A DNA stretch of 8,830 bases from Actinomycetes bacterium (GTDB lineage: Bacteria; Actinomycetota; Acidimicrobiia; Acidimicrobiales; Microtrichaceae), in contig JAEVZA010000023.1 of NCBI GenBank assembly GCA_023392475.1, forward strand, positions 1-8,830, given 5' to 3'. Numbering within the stretch: the first letter of the stretch is position 1; each line of letters starts with the position of its first letter. Shown piece after piece: positions 1 through 6,855 of this stretch. The notes below the pieces were generated by a model that saw nothing but the letters and a program-made list of their open reading frames with translations, was not told where the DNA came from and ran no database searches. Both the position numbers and the translations under genes were made by a program.

Positions 1-384
1 GTCGAACACGTGGGTCCGCACCGCGTCGACGTGGCCCGGCGCGGCGGCCCGGATGGCGGCGCCGCCCGCGGCCGTGAGCACGGCGAGGAGGCCGCGGCGG
101 TCGGTGGGGCACGGCTCCCGGCGGACCCAGCCACGCGACTCCATCGACGAGACGGCGTGGCTCAGCCGGCTCGGCGAGAAGTGGAGGACCCGGGCGAGGT
201 CGCTCATGCGGAGGCGCCGGCCGTCGGCCTCGGACAGCGCGACGAGCACCTGGTAGTGGGCGTGGGTCATGCCGGCGTCGCGCTGGAGCTGGCGGTCGAG
301 CGCCTCGTCGAGCAGCCGGGACACGAGGACGAGGGAGCGCCACGTCGCCTGCTCGTCGTCGTCGAGCCACCGGGGTTCCGCCAC
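1..384 (-). CDS. MarR-family transcriptional regulator (3' end cut by window edge)
   Basis: A winged helix-turn-helix DNA-binding regulator, read on the minus strand; 128 codons are visible and the frame is still open at position 1. MarR proteins are dimers that usually repress a neighbouring gene until a small ligand or oxidant binds. Seen here: an N-terminal dimerisation helix (about residues 13-36), then MTHAHYQVLVAL (39-50). The recognition region follows at about 58-90: MSDLARVLHFSPSRLSHAVSSM is the helix-turn-helix, and the wing carries RREPCPTDRRG with the usual D-x-R. The family is normally 140-160 residues, so only the last helix is missing. The start chosen is GTG at 384; a TAGGGT -10-like box (397 down to 392 on the minus strand) lies so close that the message could be leaderless. 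It is divergent from the VOC gene at 490, with an inverted repeat between them. The ligand is unknown. A single Cys (C92) lies near the wing; redox sensing cannot be judged from this. Confidence 0.88.
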   Translation of the reverse strand, partial: MAEPRWLDDDEQATWRSLVLVSRLLDEALDRQLQRDAGMTHAHYQVLVALSEADGRRLRMSDLARVLHFSPSRLSHAVSSMESRGWVRREPCPTDRRGLLAVLTAAGGAAIRAAAPGHVDAVRTHVFD

Positions 385-417
385 CGCGCCGACCCTACCC
401 GTCCCTCCCGCGGGAAT

Positions 418-431
418 GTTGAAGGTTCAAC
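418..431. promoter_or_regulatory. Probable MarR operator (perfect 6-bp inverted repeat)
   Basis: GTTGAA-GG-TTCAAC is a perfect dyad with a 2-bp spacer, placed between the divergent MarR and VOC genes. Its AT content stands out against the surrounding GC-rich DNA. MarR-family operators are typically short dyads of this TTGAA/TTCAA type lying over a promoter of the target gene. The right half also serves as the likely -35 of the VOC gene, so binding there would block RNA polymerase. The assignment to the neighbouring MarR protein is inferred from position. Confidence 0.6.
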
Positions 432-455
432 TTCCGTTGCACCGGGAGGTACGAT
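426..455 (+). promoter_or_regulatory. Candidate promoter of the first VOC gene
   Basis: TTCAAC (426-431) as -35 and TACGAT (450-455) as -10 are separated by 18 bp. The -35 is the right half of the inverted repeat at 418-431. The predicted transcript would start about 30 bases before the ATG at 490, leaving room for the GAGGAGT ribosome binding site at 479-485. The match is moderate and untested. Confidence 0.4.
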
Positions 456-489
456 GACGCCGGCGAGACCGGTCGACCGAGGAGTCCAG

Positions 490-996
490 ATGGCAACGAC
501 CACCACCACGACGACCGACGGGCACGCGGGCGAGGGCGCCGCGGGCGTGCAGGAGCTCGGCCACCTCGTCCTCTACGTGTCCGACGTGCGGCGGTCCGCC
601 GAGTTCTACGGCGACGTGCTCGGCTGGCGCCGGATCCTCGGCGACGAGGGGATGCCGGTCGCCGCGTTCTCGGGCGGGCGGACGCACCACGAGCTGCTGC
701 TCATCGAGGTCGGCCCGGGTGCGACGCCGATCCCCCCGGGCCGCCGGGTCGGGATGTACCACTTCGGGCTGAAGGTCGGGGACAGCGACGACGAGCTCCG
801 CGAGGTCCTCGCCCGGGTGCGAGCCCGACCCGACCTCGTGACCCTGGTCGGCGCGTCGGACCACCACGTGACGCACAGCCTGTACGTGCAGGACCCCGAC
901 GGGAACGAGGTCGAGCTGTACGTCGACGTGCCCGGCGTCGACTGGCGCAACGACCCCGCCCTCATCGCCGCCCCCGTCCGCCCCCTCCACCTCTGA
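490..996 (+). CDS. VOC-superfamily (glyoxalase/dioxygenase-fold) protein
   Basis: A 168-residue single-domain vicinal-oxygen-chelate protein made of two beta-alpha-beta-beta-beta modules. Module 1 begins GHLVLYVSDVRRSAEFYGDVLGW (split as GHLVLYV, residues 24-30, and SAEFYGDVLGW, 36-46). Module 2 begins MYHFGLKVGD (89-98) and ends in the signature QDPDGNEVELY (134-144). Candidate metal ligands by comparison with E. coli glyoxalase I are H25, E73 (or E68), H91 and E142; the E73-H91 spacing of 18 equals that of GloA E56-H74. The substrate cannot be read from the sequence: aromatic-ring or catechol dioxygenase, glyoxalase and resistance enzymes all share this fold. The start is ATG 490, preceded by GAGGAGT; the frame stays open upstream to 10, but that part antisenses the MarR gene. 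The N-terminus has a Thr-rich run (residues 3-9). It is probably controlled by the divergent MarR regulator. Confidence 0.85.
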   Translation: MATTTTTTTDGHAGEGAAGVQELGHLVLYVSDVRRSAEFYGDVLGWRRILGDEGMPVAAFSGGRTHHELLLIEVGPGATPIPPGRRVGMYHFGLKVGDSDDELREVLARVRARPDLVTLVGASDHHVTHSLYVQDPDGNEVELYVDVPGVDWRNDPALIAAPVRPLHL

Positions 997-1041
997 TCCC
1001 CCCACCCGTCCCAACGCCCCGTCGCGTTCTGACGGCCCGAT

Positions 1042-1112
1042 GCGCGTTCTGACGATTGTTCGTGCTGTCTGACAGCGCGGAACGTCATGGGAACGAGCGG
1101 GAGCGGCCCGAC
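1042..1112 (+). repeat. Intergenic palindromic repeat, copy A
   Basis: First of two tandem direct copies with a 71-bp period. Positions 1042-1103 match 1113-1174 with five differences in 62 positions by eye. Each copy folds on itself: TGACG (1050-1054) pairs with CGTCA (1083-1087), and the tip is a perfect GCTGTC-T-GACAGC stem (1064-1076). GTTC (1046-1049) and GAAC (1091-1094) can extend the stem. A partial extra copy of the left end, CGCGTTCTGACG, sits just before it at 1023-1034. No protein-coding feature explains it. Confidence 0.75.
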
Positions 1113-1183
1113 GCGCGTTCTGACGATCGTTCGTGCTGTCCAGCAGCGCGGAACGTCATGGGAACGAGTGGGAGCCGGAGCGC
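1113..1183 (+). repeat. Intergenic palindromic repeat, copy B
   Basis: Second tandem copy. It keeps the TGACG (1121-1125) / CGTCA (1154-1158) stem, but the tip differs from copy A, being GCTG-tccag-CAGC. Three of the five differences from copy A fall in the hairpin tip, while the stem arms are kept. Similarity to copy A fades after about 1174. Confidence 0.75.
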
Positions 1184-1189
1184 CCCGCG

Positions 1190-1244
1190 CGCGTTCTCAT
1201 GACGATCCGCGTCGTCCAGCAGCACGAACAATCGTCAGAACGCG
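1190..1244. repeat. Third repeat unit with inverted right arm (long hairpin)
   Basis: The left arm CGCGTTCT-cat-GACGAT (1190-1206) pairs with the right arm ATCGTCAGAACGCG (1231-1244), giving 14 bp with a 3-nt bulge and a 24-nt loop. The stretch 1221-1244 is an exact reverse complement of 1043-1066 in copy A. The cluster therefore contains the same element in both orientations, as REP/BIME-type intergenic elements often do. Confidence 0.7.
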
Positions 1245-1291
1245 GAGCGGGCCGCCGGTGGGGGCGACCCGTGGGGCGTGGGGCGCTCCGG

Positions 1292-1297
1292 TAGGAT
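1292..1297 (+). promoter_or_regulatory. Candidate -10 element for the mnh operon
   Basis: TAGGAT fits the TANNNT form of actinobacterial -10 boxes and is the only such AT-bearing hexamer I see shortly before mnhA. Transcription would start near 1303-1305, just before the mini-ORF at 1308. No good -35 is visible 16-19 bp upstream. The repeat cluster ends about 45 bp upstream. Confidence 0.35.
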
Positions 1298-1307
1298 CCG
1301 CCGCAGG

Positions 1308-1361
1308 ATGCGCCCCCGCAGCGAGGACGTCTCGGTCGAGCGCCGGGACCGGTCCGGCTGA
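1308..1361 (+). CDS. Possible 17-codon leader ORF overlapping the mnhA start
   Basis: ATG at 1308 opens MRPRSEDVSVERRDRSG and ends in TGA at 1359-1361, whose last base is the first base of the mnhA ATG (TGATG). Every sense codon after the start ends in G or C, as in the real genes nearby, although this is also common by chance in such DNA. mnhA itself lacks a good Shine-Dalgarno sequence (GGGA is 12 nt away), so termination-reinitiation from this ORF could be how mnhA is translated. The peptide is charged (Arg/Glu/Asp) with no membrane segment. It may equally be a chance ORF. Confidence 0.3.
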   Translation: MRPRSEDVSVERRDRSG

Positions 1362-3754
1362 TGGCGGGGCTGCTCCTCCTCCACGCCGTCGTCGGCGGCG
1401 GCATCGTCCTCGTCGGCCGGCACCTCGGTCGGCGGGCGCTCTGGCCCGCGGCCGTCCCCTTCGTCGTCACGCTCGCCTGGCTCGCGGCGTCGATCGGCGG
1501 CGTCCTCGACGGGCGGCCCGTGACCCAGTCGATCGCCTGGGTGCCGCAGCTCGGCCTCGACCTCGACCTCCGCCTCGACGGGTTCGGCGCGCTCGTCGTG
1601 CTGCTCGTCTCCGGCGTCGGCCTGCTCGTGCTCGTGTACGCCCGGTCGTACTTCCCGCCGGCGCAGGAGGGGCTCGGCCGGCTCGTCGGGCTCCTCACCC
1701 TGTTCGCCGGAGCGATGCTCGGCGTCGTCCTCGCCGACAACCTCTTCGCCCTCTACGCGTTCTGGGAGCTGACGTCGGTCACCTCCTACTTCCTGATCGG
1801 CAACCGCTCGGACTCGGCCACCTCCCGCGCCGCGGCGCTCCAGGCGCTCCTCACGACCGGGCTCGGCGCGCTGGCCATGCTCGTGGGCTTCGTCCTCCTC
1901 GCCCAGGCCGCCGGCACCGCCCGCCTCTCGGAGCTGCTCGCCCACCCGCCCGGCGGCGGGACCGTGGCGCCTGCGCTGGTGCTCGTGCTCCTCGGCGCGG
2001 CGACGAAGTCGGCGCAGGTGCCGTTCCACGCGTGGCTCCCGGGCGCGATGGTCGCCCCGACGCCGGTCAGCGCGTACCTCCACTCGGCCACGATGGTGAA
2101 GGCCGGCGTCTACCTCGTCGCCCGGTTCACCCCGGCGTTCGCGGGTGTGGCGCTCTGGCGGCCGGCGGTGGTGGCGCTCGGGGCCACGTCGATGGTGGTC
2201 GGCGGCCTGCGCGCGCTCCGGCAGCACGACCTCAAGCTCCTGCTCGCCCACGGCACGGTCAGCCAGCTCGGGCTCATGTTCGTGCTGTTCGGCATCGGCA
2301 CCCCCGCGGCGGCGACGGCGGGGTGCGTCCTCCTGCTCGCCCACGCCGCGTTCAAGGCGACGGCGTTCACCACGGTCGGGATACTCGACCGCTCGACCGG
2401 CACGCGAGACGTGCACCGCGTCCCGATGATCGGCTCGCGGTGGCCGGGCCTGCTGGTGGCGGTGCTCGTGGGCGCTGCGTCGATGGCCGGGCTGCCCCCG
2501 CTCCTCGGGTTCGTGTCGAAGGAGGCCGGCTACGCCGCGCTGCTCGACTCGGGCGCCCTGCTCGGGGGCCTCGTGGTCGCAGTGGTGGTCGGCGCGTCGG
2601 TGCTGACGTTCGCCTACAGCGCCCGGTTCGCGTTCGGGACGCTCCTGGCCGACGGCCGCGACGCCCGCCCCGTCACCGACGACCAGCGCCCGTCGCCGTG
2701 GTTCCTCCTGACGCCGCTCGTCCTCGCGGCGTTCACGATCGTGGCCGGGCTCGTGCCCGGGCTCCTCGACGGGCTCGTCACCGGTGCGTCGCAGGCGCTC
2801 GACGCGTCGACGCCGGCCGCCCACCTCGCGCTCTGGCACGGCCTCAACGGCGCGCTCGCCCTCTCCGCGCTGACCGTCGCCCTCGGCTGCGTGCTGTTCG
2901 TGGCGCGGGTCCCGGTGGGGCGGGTGCTCGCCACCGGCCACGGCATCCCGTCGGCCGGCGGCGCCTACCGCTGGACCCTGCGGGCCACGAACCAGCTCGC
3001 CGACAAGGTCACCGGCGTGGTGCAGAACGGGTCGCTCCCGGTGTACGCCGGCGTCATCCTCGCGGTGACGACGGTCGTGCCGGTCACCGCGCTGCTCGGC
3101 CACCTCGACGCCGACGTGCTCCGCCCCGACGACGCGCCGTGGAGCGTGTTCATCGGCACGGTCGTGATCTCGGTGGTGCTCCTCGCGGCCGCCGTGCGGG
3201 CCGCGGGCATCCACCGGCGCTACGCGGCCGCGCTGCTGCTCGCCGGCGTCGGCTACTCGATGGCCGCCCTCTTCGTCGTCCAGGGCGCGCCCGACCTCGC
3301 GCTCACCACCGTGGCCGTCGAGTCGCTCTTCACCGTGCTGTTCGTGCTGGTCCTGCGGAGCCTGCCGGACCGGTTCGAGCAGCGGTGGACCTGGGTGGGT
3401 CAGGCGTTCCGCATCGTCGTCGCCGGCACGGTCGGGATCGTCGTGTTCGTGTTCGCGCTCGTGGCGAGCGGCCACCGGCTGCCCGCGACCACGTCCGCCG
3501 AGATGGTCGAGCGCGCCCTGCCCGACGGCCACGGCCGCAACGTCGTGAACGTGATCCTCGTCGACTTCCGCGGCTTGGACACGGTCGGCGAGCTCACGGT
3601 GCTCGCCGCGGCGTCCATCGGCGCCGTCGCGCTCGCACGGGCGGTCCGGCGACCCGGCCGGCCCTCCGTCGCGGTCCCGCCCGCCGCACCCTCCGACGGC
3701 GGAGCGCCCGCGGCGCGCGACCCCGCCACCGACGACGCCGGGGCGACCACGTGA
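1361..3754 (+). CDS. mnhA: Na+/H+ antiporter subunit A (MrpA/MnhA)
   Basis: Largest subunit (797 residues) of the Mrp antiporter, an integral membrane protein related to complex I subunit NuoL. It is thought to carry an ion-translocation path and to shape the sodium route together with the small subunits. The antiporter domain spans about residues 60-425, with E136 in FWELTS, K216 and H223 in TKSAQVPFHAWLP, K247 in HSATMVKAGVYL, K292 in DLKLLLAHGTVSQ, H328/K332 in HAAFKATAF and K387-E388 in FVSKEAGY. A DUF4040-type region follows (about 600-668, QGAPDLALTTVAVESLF with D645 and E654). After it comes the MbhE-like end (about 685-760, ILVDFRGLDTVGE with D735 and E744). Length matches stand-alone MrpA (about 800). 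Residues 763-797 are a Pro/Ala/Asp tail. The ATG is the only in-frame ATG or GTG after the TAG stop at 1292. It is the first gene of the seven-gene operon; its stop overlaps mnhB by 4 nt (GTGA). Confidence 0.97.
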   Translation: MAGLLLLHAVVGGGIVLVGRHLGRRALWPAAVPFVVTLAWLAASIGGVLDGRPVTQSIAWVPQLGLDLDLRLDGFGALVVLLVSGVGLLVLVYARSYFPPAQEGLGRLVGLLTLFAGAMLGVVLADNLFALYAFWELTSVTSYFLIGNRSDSATSRAAALQALLTTGLGALAMLVGFVLLAQAAGTARLSELLAHPPGGGTVAPALVLVLLGAATKSAQVPFHAWLPGAMVAPTPVSAYLHSATMVKAGVYLVARFTPAFAGVALWRPAVVALGATSMVVGGLRALRQHDLKLLLAHGTVSQLGLMFVLFGIGTPAAATAGCVLLLAHAAFKATAFTTVGILDRSTGTRDVHRVPMIGSRWPGLLVAVLVGAASMAGLPPLLGFVSKEAGYAALLDSGALLGGLVVAVVVGASVLTFAYSARFAFGTLLADGRDARPVTDDQRPSPWFLLTPLVLAAFTIVAGLVPGLLDGLVTGASQALDASTPAAHLALWHGLNGALALSALTVALGCVLFVARVPVGRVLATGHGIPSAGGAYRWTLRATNQLADKVTGVVQNGSLPVYAGVILAVTTVVPVTALLGHLDADVLRPDDAPWSVFIGTVVISVVLLAAAVRAAGIHRRYAAALLLAGVGYSMAALFVVQGAPDLALTTVAVESLFTVLFVLVLRSLPDRFEQRWTWVGQAFRIVVAGTVGIVVFVFALVASGHRLPATTSAEMVERALPDGHGRNVVNVILVDFRGLDTVGELTVLAAASIGAVALARAVRRPGRPSVAVPPAAPSDGGAPAARDPATDDAGATT

Positions 3755-4260
3755 TCCGCCGCCTCCCGACCCTCGACGAGACCGTCCCGACGCTGTTCCG
3801 CGTGATCCTGGTCGGCTCGCTCTACCTCCTGTTCGCGGGGCACGACCAGCCCGGCGGCGGCTTCGTCGGCGGCCTCGTCGCCGGCGCCGCCATCTCGCTG
3901 CGGTACATCGCCGGGGGCATCGACGAGGTGCGGCACGTCAGCCGGTGGCAGCCCTGGACGATCCTCGGCGCGGGCGTGGTCGTGGCCGTGTCGACGGCGC
4001 TCGTGCCGGTGGCCGCGGGCTCGGCGATCCTCGACAGCGGGTACGCCACGTGGGACGCCCCGGTGGTCGGCTCCGTCTCGGTGTCCTCGGCGCTCGTGTT
4101 CGACGTCGGCGTGTACCTGTGCGTCGTCGGGCTCGTGCTCATGGTGTTCGAGGCCTTCGGCGACCGCTTCGGCGCCGGCGAGGCGGTCGACGGGACCGCC
4201 GCCGACGCGCCGGTCCCCGACGCGGGAGCGACCGGCCCCGGCGAGGGGGCGACCCCGTGA
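3751..4260 (+). CDS. mnhB: Na+/H+ antiporter subunit B (MrpB/MnhB)
   Basis: Small membrane subunit of the Mrp complex (169 residues), required for assembly and antiport. Four membrane helices are visible: about 12-30, 37-55, 69-90 and 113-136. The family signature GHDQPGGGFVGGL lies at residues 30-42, and FDVGVYL at 117-123 carries the conserved acidic residue D118. Family members are usually around 140 residues; the excess here is a low-complexity Ala/Asp/Gly/Pro tail (about 137-169). In many actinobacteria MrpA and MrpB are fused, but here they are separate genes. The start GTG 3751 overlaps the mnhA stop as GTGA; no strong Shine-Dalgarno is visible, which favours translational coupling. 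The reading frame continues far upstream as an antisense-like shadow within mnhA, which is not coding. Confidence 0.96.
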   Translation: MIRRLPTLDETVPTLFRVILVGSLYLLFAGHDQPGGGFVGGLVAGAAISLRYIAGGIDEVRHVSRWQPWTILGAGVVVAVSTALVPVAAGSAILDSGYATWDAPVVGSVSVSSALVFDVGVYLCVVGLVLMVFEAFGDRFGAGEAVDGTAADAPVPDAGATGPGEGATP

Positions 4261-4757
4261 ACGTCCTCCTCGCCGCCGTCGCCGCGCTGCTCTTCGCGAT
4301 CGGCACCTACCTCGTCATCCAGCGCAAGCTCAGCAGGATCATCATCGGCATCAGCCTGCTGACCCACGGCGCGAACGTGCTGTTCGTGCTCGCGGGTCGC
4401 CGGGGCGACCCGCCGATCGTGGGCTCGGGCCCGTCGCGCAGCTTCGCGGACCCGCTCCCCCAGGCCATGGCCCTCACCGCGATCGTCATCTCGTTCGGCG
4501 TGACGGCGTTCCTCCTCGCGCTCGCCTACCGCAGCTGGATCCTGACCTCCGACGACGAGGTCGAGGACGACGTGACCGACCGCCTGATCTCGACCGGCGG
4601 GTTCGAGGACACGGAGCTCGCCGACGCCGGGTCGCTCCGCGACGCCGAGGACCGCGGCGAGGACGACGAGGGCGACCCGGCCGGCGACGGTGCCGACGGC
4701 ACCGGCCGCACCACCGGCGACGGCGGTCGGGGCGAGCCGGCGGAGGTCGGCCCGTGA
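4257..4757 (+). CDS. mnhC: Na+/H+ antiporter subunit C (MrpC/MnhC), with acidic C-terminal extension
   Basis: NuoK-like membrane subunit that sits between the antiporter-like subunits. The core has three helices: about residues 2-22, 27-47 and 68-92, with GISLLTHGANVLF (31-43) and DPLPQAMALTAIVISFGVTA (65-84) being typical MrpC motifs. Total length is 166 residues against about 113 for most MrpC proteins. The extra part, from about residue 97 (base 4545) on, is a hydrophilic tail rich in Asp/Glu in its first half (DDEVEDDVTDRL) and Gly/Asp/Thr later, expected to be disordered. A short DDE-type tail start is common, but this one is long. The start is GTG 4257 with GAGGGGG upstream, overlapping the mnhB stop as GTGA. 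Confidence 0.96.
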   Translation: MNVLLAAVAALLFAIGTYLVIQRKLSRIIIGISLLTHGANVLFVLAGRRGDPPIVGSGPSRSFADPLPQAMALTAIVISFGVTAFLLALAYRSWILTSDDEVEDDVTDRLISTGGFEDTELADAGSLRDAEDRGEDDEGDPAGDGADGTGRTTGDGGRGEPAEVGP

Positions 4758-6274
4758 CCGCGCTCGTCGCCCTCCCCGTGCTCCTCCCGCTCCTCGGCGC
4801 CGGTGCCTCGATCGTGGCCGGTCGGTCGCGCACGGCCCAGCGGATCATCTCCGTCGGCGTGCTCACCGCGGTCGCCGTCCTCGCCGTGGTCCTCGTCGTG
4901 CGGGTCGACCGGGACGGCACGATCGCCGTCCAGGCCGGCGGGTGGCCGGCGCCGGTCGGCATCACGCTCGTGGCCGACCGCCTCGCCGCGATCATGCTGG
5001 CCGTCGCCGCGATCGTCCTGCTCGCCGTGCTCCTCTACGCGATCGGCCAGCCCGGCGCGGAGCGCAACCACGTCGGGTTCCAGTCCGTGTACCTGATCCT
5101 CGCCGCCGGGGTCGCGGCGTCGTTCCTGACCGGCGACCTGTTCACGCTGTTCGTCGCCTTCGAGATGATGCTCACGGCCAGCTACGTGCTGATCACGCTC
5201 GGGGCGCGGCGCGACCAGGTGCGGGCCGGCATGACCTACGTGGTGATCAGCCTGCTCGCCTCGGCCCTCCTGCTGAGCGCGCTCGCCCTCATCTACTCCG
5301 CGACCGGCACGGTGAACATGGCCGACCTGTCGCTGCGCATGGCCGAGGTCTCGCCGTGGCTGCGCGACGGGTTCGCGTTGCTCCTGCTGATGGTGTTCGG
5401 CATCAAGGCCGGGCTGTTCCCGCTCTTCTTCTGGCTGCCCGACAGCTACCCGACCGCGCCGTCGGCCGTGACGGCGATCTTCGCCGGCCTCCTCACCAAG
5501 GTCGGCGTGTACGCGATCATCCGCACGCAGACGCTGCTCTTCCCGCCCGACGCGCGGCCGCAGACGCTCATCCTCTGGATCGCGGGCGCCACGATGCTCG
5601 TCGGCGTGCTCGGTGCGATCGCGCAGGCCGACATCAAGCGGATCCTGTCGTTCCACATCGTGAGCCAGATCGGCTACATGGTCATGGGCCTCGGGCTGTT
5701 CACGTTGGCGGGGGTCGCCGGCGCGATCTTCTACGTGATCCACCACATCGTGGTGAAGACGACGCTGTTCCTGACCGGCGGTCTCGTCGAGCACGTCGCC
5801 GGGTCCGGCCGCCTCTCCCGCGTCGGCGGCCTCGCCCGCTCGGCGCCGGTCGTCGCCGCGCTGTTCCTCGTGCCCGCGCTGAGCCTCGCGGGGATCCCGC
5901 CGCTGTCCGGGTTCGTCGCCAAGTTCGCGCTGATCAGCGCTGGGACGGCGGCGTCGCGCTGGTGGATCGTCGGCGTGAGCGTCCTCGTGGGGCTGCTCAC
6001 CCTGTTCTCGATGACCAAGATCTGGGCGGGGGCGTTCTGGAGCCCGGCGGAGGAGCCGCCCGACGGCACCCCGCACCCCGTCGGCCGGCTCGGCGGGCCG
6101 GTGCTGATGGTGCTGCCGACCGCCGCGCTCGCCCTCGTGACGATCGCCATCGCGATCTGGGCGGAGCCCCTCTACGAGCTGAGCCGCCGCGCCGCCGCCG
6201 ACCTCCTCGATCCCACCTCGTACGTGCGTGCCGTCCTCGGCGCGCCGGCCGCGCCGAGCGGGGGTGCGGGATGA
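4754..6274 (+). CDS. mnhD: Na+/H+ antiporter subunit D (MrpD/MnhD)
   Basis: Second antiporter-like subunit (506 residues; family about 490-500), homologous to complex I NuoM/NuoN, and the likely proton-translocating unit. About 14 hydrophobic helices are seen. The key charged residues are present: E137 in FEMMLTASY, K218 in GIKAGLFPLFFWLPD, K249 in LLTKVGVYAIIR, K295 in ADIKRILSFHIVSQIGYM, H330/H331 and K335 in IHHIVVKTTLFLTGG, and K390 in PPLSGFVAKFALI. This glutamate/lysine set forms the hydrophilic axis in the family, so the protein should be active. The start is GTG 4754 with GGAGGT six bases upstream (4742-4747), overlapping the mnhC stop as GTGA. The stop overlaps mnhE as ATGA. Confidence 0.97.
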   Translation: MTALVALPVLLPLLGAGASIVAGRSRTAQRIISVGVLTAVAVLAVVLVVRVDRDGTIAVQAGGWPAPVGITLVADRLAAIMLAVAAIVLLAVLLYAIGQPGAERNHVGFQSVYLILAAGVAASFLTGDLFTLFVAFEMMLTASYVLITLGARRDQVRAGMTYVVISLLASALLLSALALIYSATGTVNMADLSLRMAEVSPWLRDGFALLLLMVFGIKAGLFPLFFWLPDSYPTAPSAVTAIFAGLLTKVGVYAIIRTQTLLFPPDARPQTLILWIAGATMLVGVLGAIAQADIKRILSFHIVSQIGYMVMGLGLFTLAGVAGAIFYVIHHIVVKTTLFLTGGLVEHVAGSGRLSRVGGLARSAPVVAALFLVPALSLAGIPPLSGFVAKFALISAGTAASRWWIVGVSVLVGLLTLFSMTKIWAGAFWSPAEEPPDGTPHPVGRLGGPVLMVLPTAALALVTIAIAIWAEPLYELSRRAAADLLDPTSYVRAVLGAPAAPSGGAG

Positions 6275-6855
6275 GCCGGCTCGTCACGGGCGTGCTGCTC
6301 GTCGTCGTGTGGGTGCTCCTGTGGGGCTCCGTCTCGCCGGGCGTGCTGCTCGGCGGGGTCGCCGTGGCGGTGGCGCTGTTCGTCGTGTTCCCCTCGCGCC
6401 AGCGCACCTGGCCGACCCGCCCGATCCGGCCGGTCCCCGGGCTCGTGCTGGTGGGCCGGTTCGTGCTGGACGTCCTCGTGTCCAACGCCTGGCTCACCCT
6501 CGCCGTGCTCGGCCCGGCCTCGCGGGTGCGCACCGCGCTCGTGTGGGTGGACCTCCAGGTGGACGACCCGGTCACGCTGACGATGGTCTCGAACCTCGTC
6601 GCGCTCAACCCCGGGGCGATCATCGTCCGCGTCGACCACCACGACGACGGCCGCCCGGTGGTGCAGGTCCACACGCTCGCCACGCGCGACCCGGAGCGGT
6701 TCGCGCGCTCGATCGCCCGGCTCGAGGTCCGCTGCGTCCGCGCCATCGGCACGCGTGAGCAGGTGGCCGCGCTGCGGCCGGCGCCGCCCGACGGCGGGAT
6801 CTGCGACGGGCCCCGCCCCGCGGGTGCCGGTCCGGGAGCGGGAGGTGCCGCATGA
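6271..6855 (+). CDS. mnhE: Na+/H+ antiporter subunit E (MrpE/MnhE)
   Basis: MrpE subunit (194 residues; family about 160). It has two or three N-terminal membrane segments (about 5-20, 23-41 and 55-80), with the GVLLGGVAVAVALF turn. A cytosolic alpha-beta domain follows, including VSNLVALNPGAIIVRVD (106-122), which corresponds to the conserved N-S-x-T-L-T-P-G-T-type loop of the family, here LNPG. The region RDPERFARSIARLEVRCVRAIG (split at 139-150 and 151-160) is a predicted helix. The last 25 residues are a Gly/Ala/Pro tail of low complexity. The start is ATG 6271, overlapping the mnhD stop as ATGA. MrpE supports assembly and activity of the complex in characterised systems. Confidence 0.93.
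   Translation: MSRLVTGVLLVVVWVLLWGSVSPGVLLGGVAVAVALFVVFPSRQRTWPTRPIRPVPGLVLVGRFVLDVLVSNAWLTLAVLGPASRVRTALVWVDLQVDDPVTLTMVSNLVALNPGAIIVRVDHHDDGRPVVQVHTLATRDPERFARSIARLEVRCVRAIGTREQVAALRPAPPDGGICDGPRPAGAGPGAGGAA

Noticed and set aside
10..489. 160-residue N-terminal extension of the first VOC protein
   Set aside because: It lies antisense to the MarR gene and across the divergent promoter region; ATG 490 has a good ribosome site and fits the family's usual length.
1042..1244. CRISPR array
   Set aside because: Only two to three copies with a 71-bp period, no separate unique spacers, and one unit is inverted.
1235..3532. 765-residue open frame on the minus strand opposite mnhA
   Set aside because: Composition is extreme (Arg, Glu, His, Asp) with no domain pattern. 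It is an antisense shadow of a confidently identified membrane protein gene in GC-rich DNA.
1087..3750. Long plus-strand frame running into mnhB from 1087
   Set aside because: Upstream of 3751 the translation is Arg/Pro/Ala-rich shadow of mnhA in another frame; only the MnhB part has family motifs.
4526..6076. 516-residue open frame on the minus strand opposite mnhC/mnhD
   Set aside because: Same type of antisense shadow, dominated by charged residues and without recognisable motifs.
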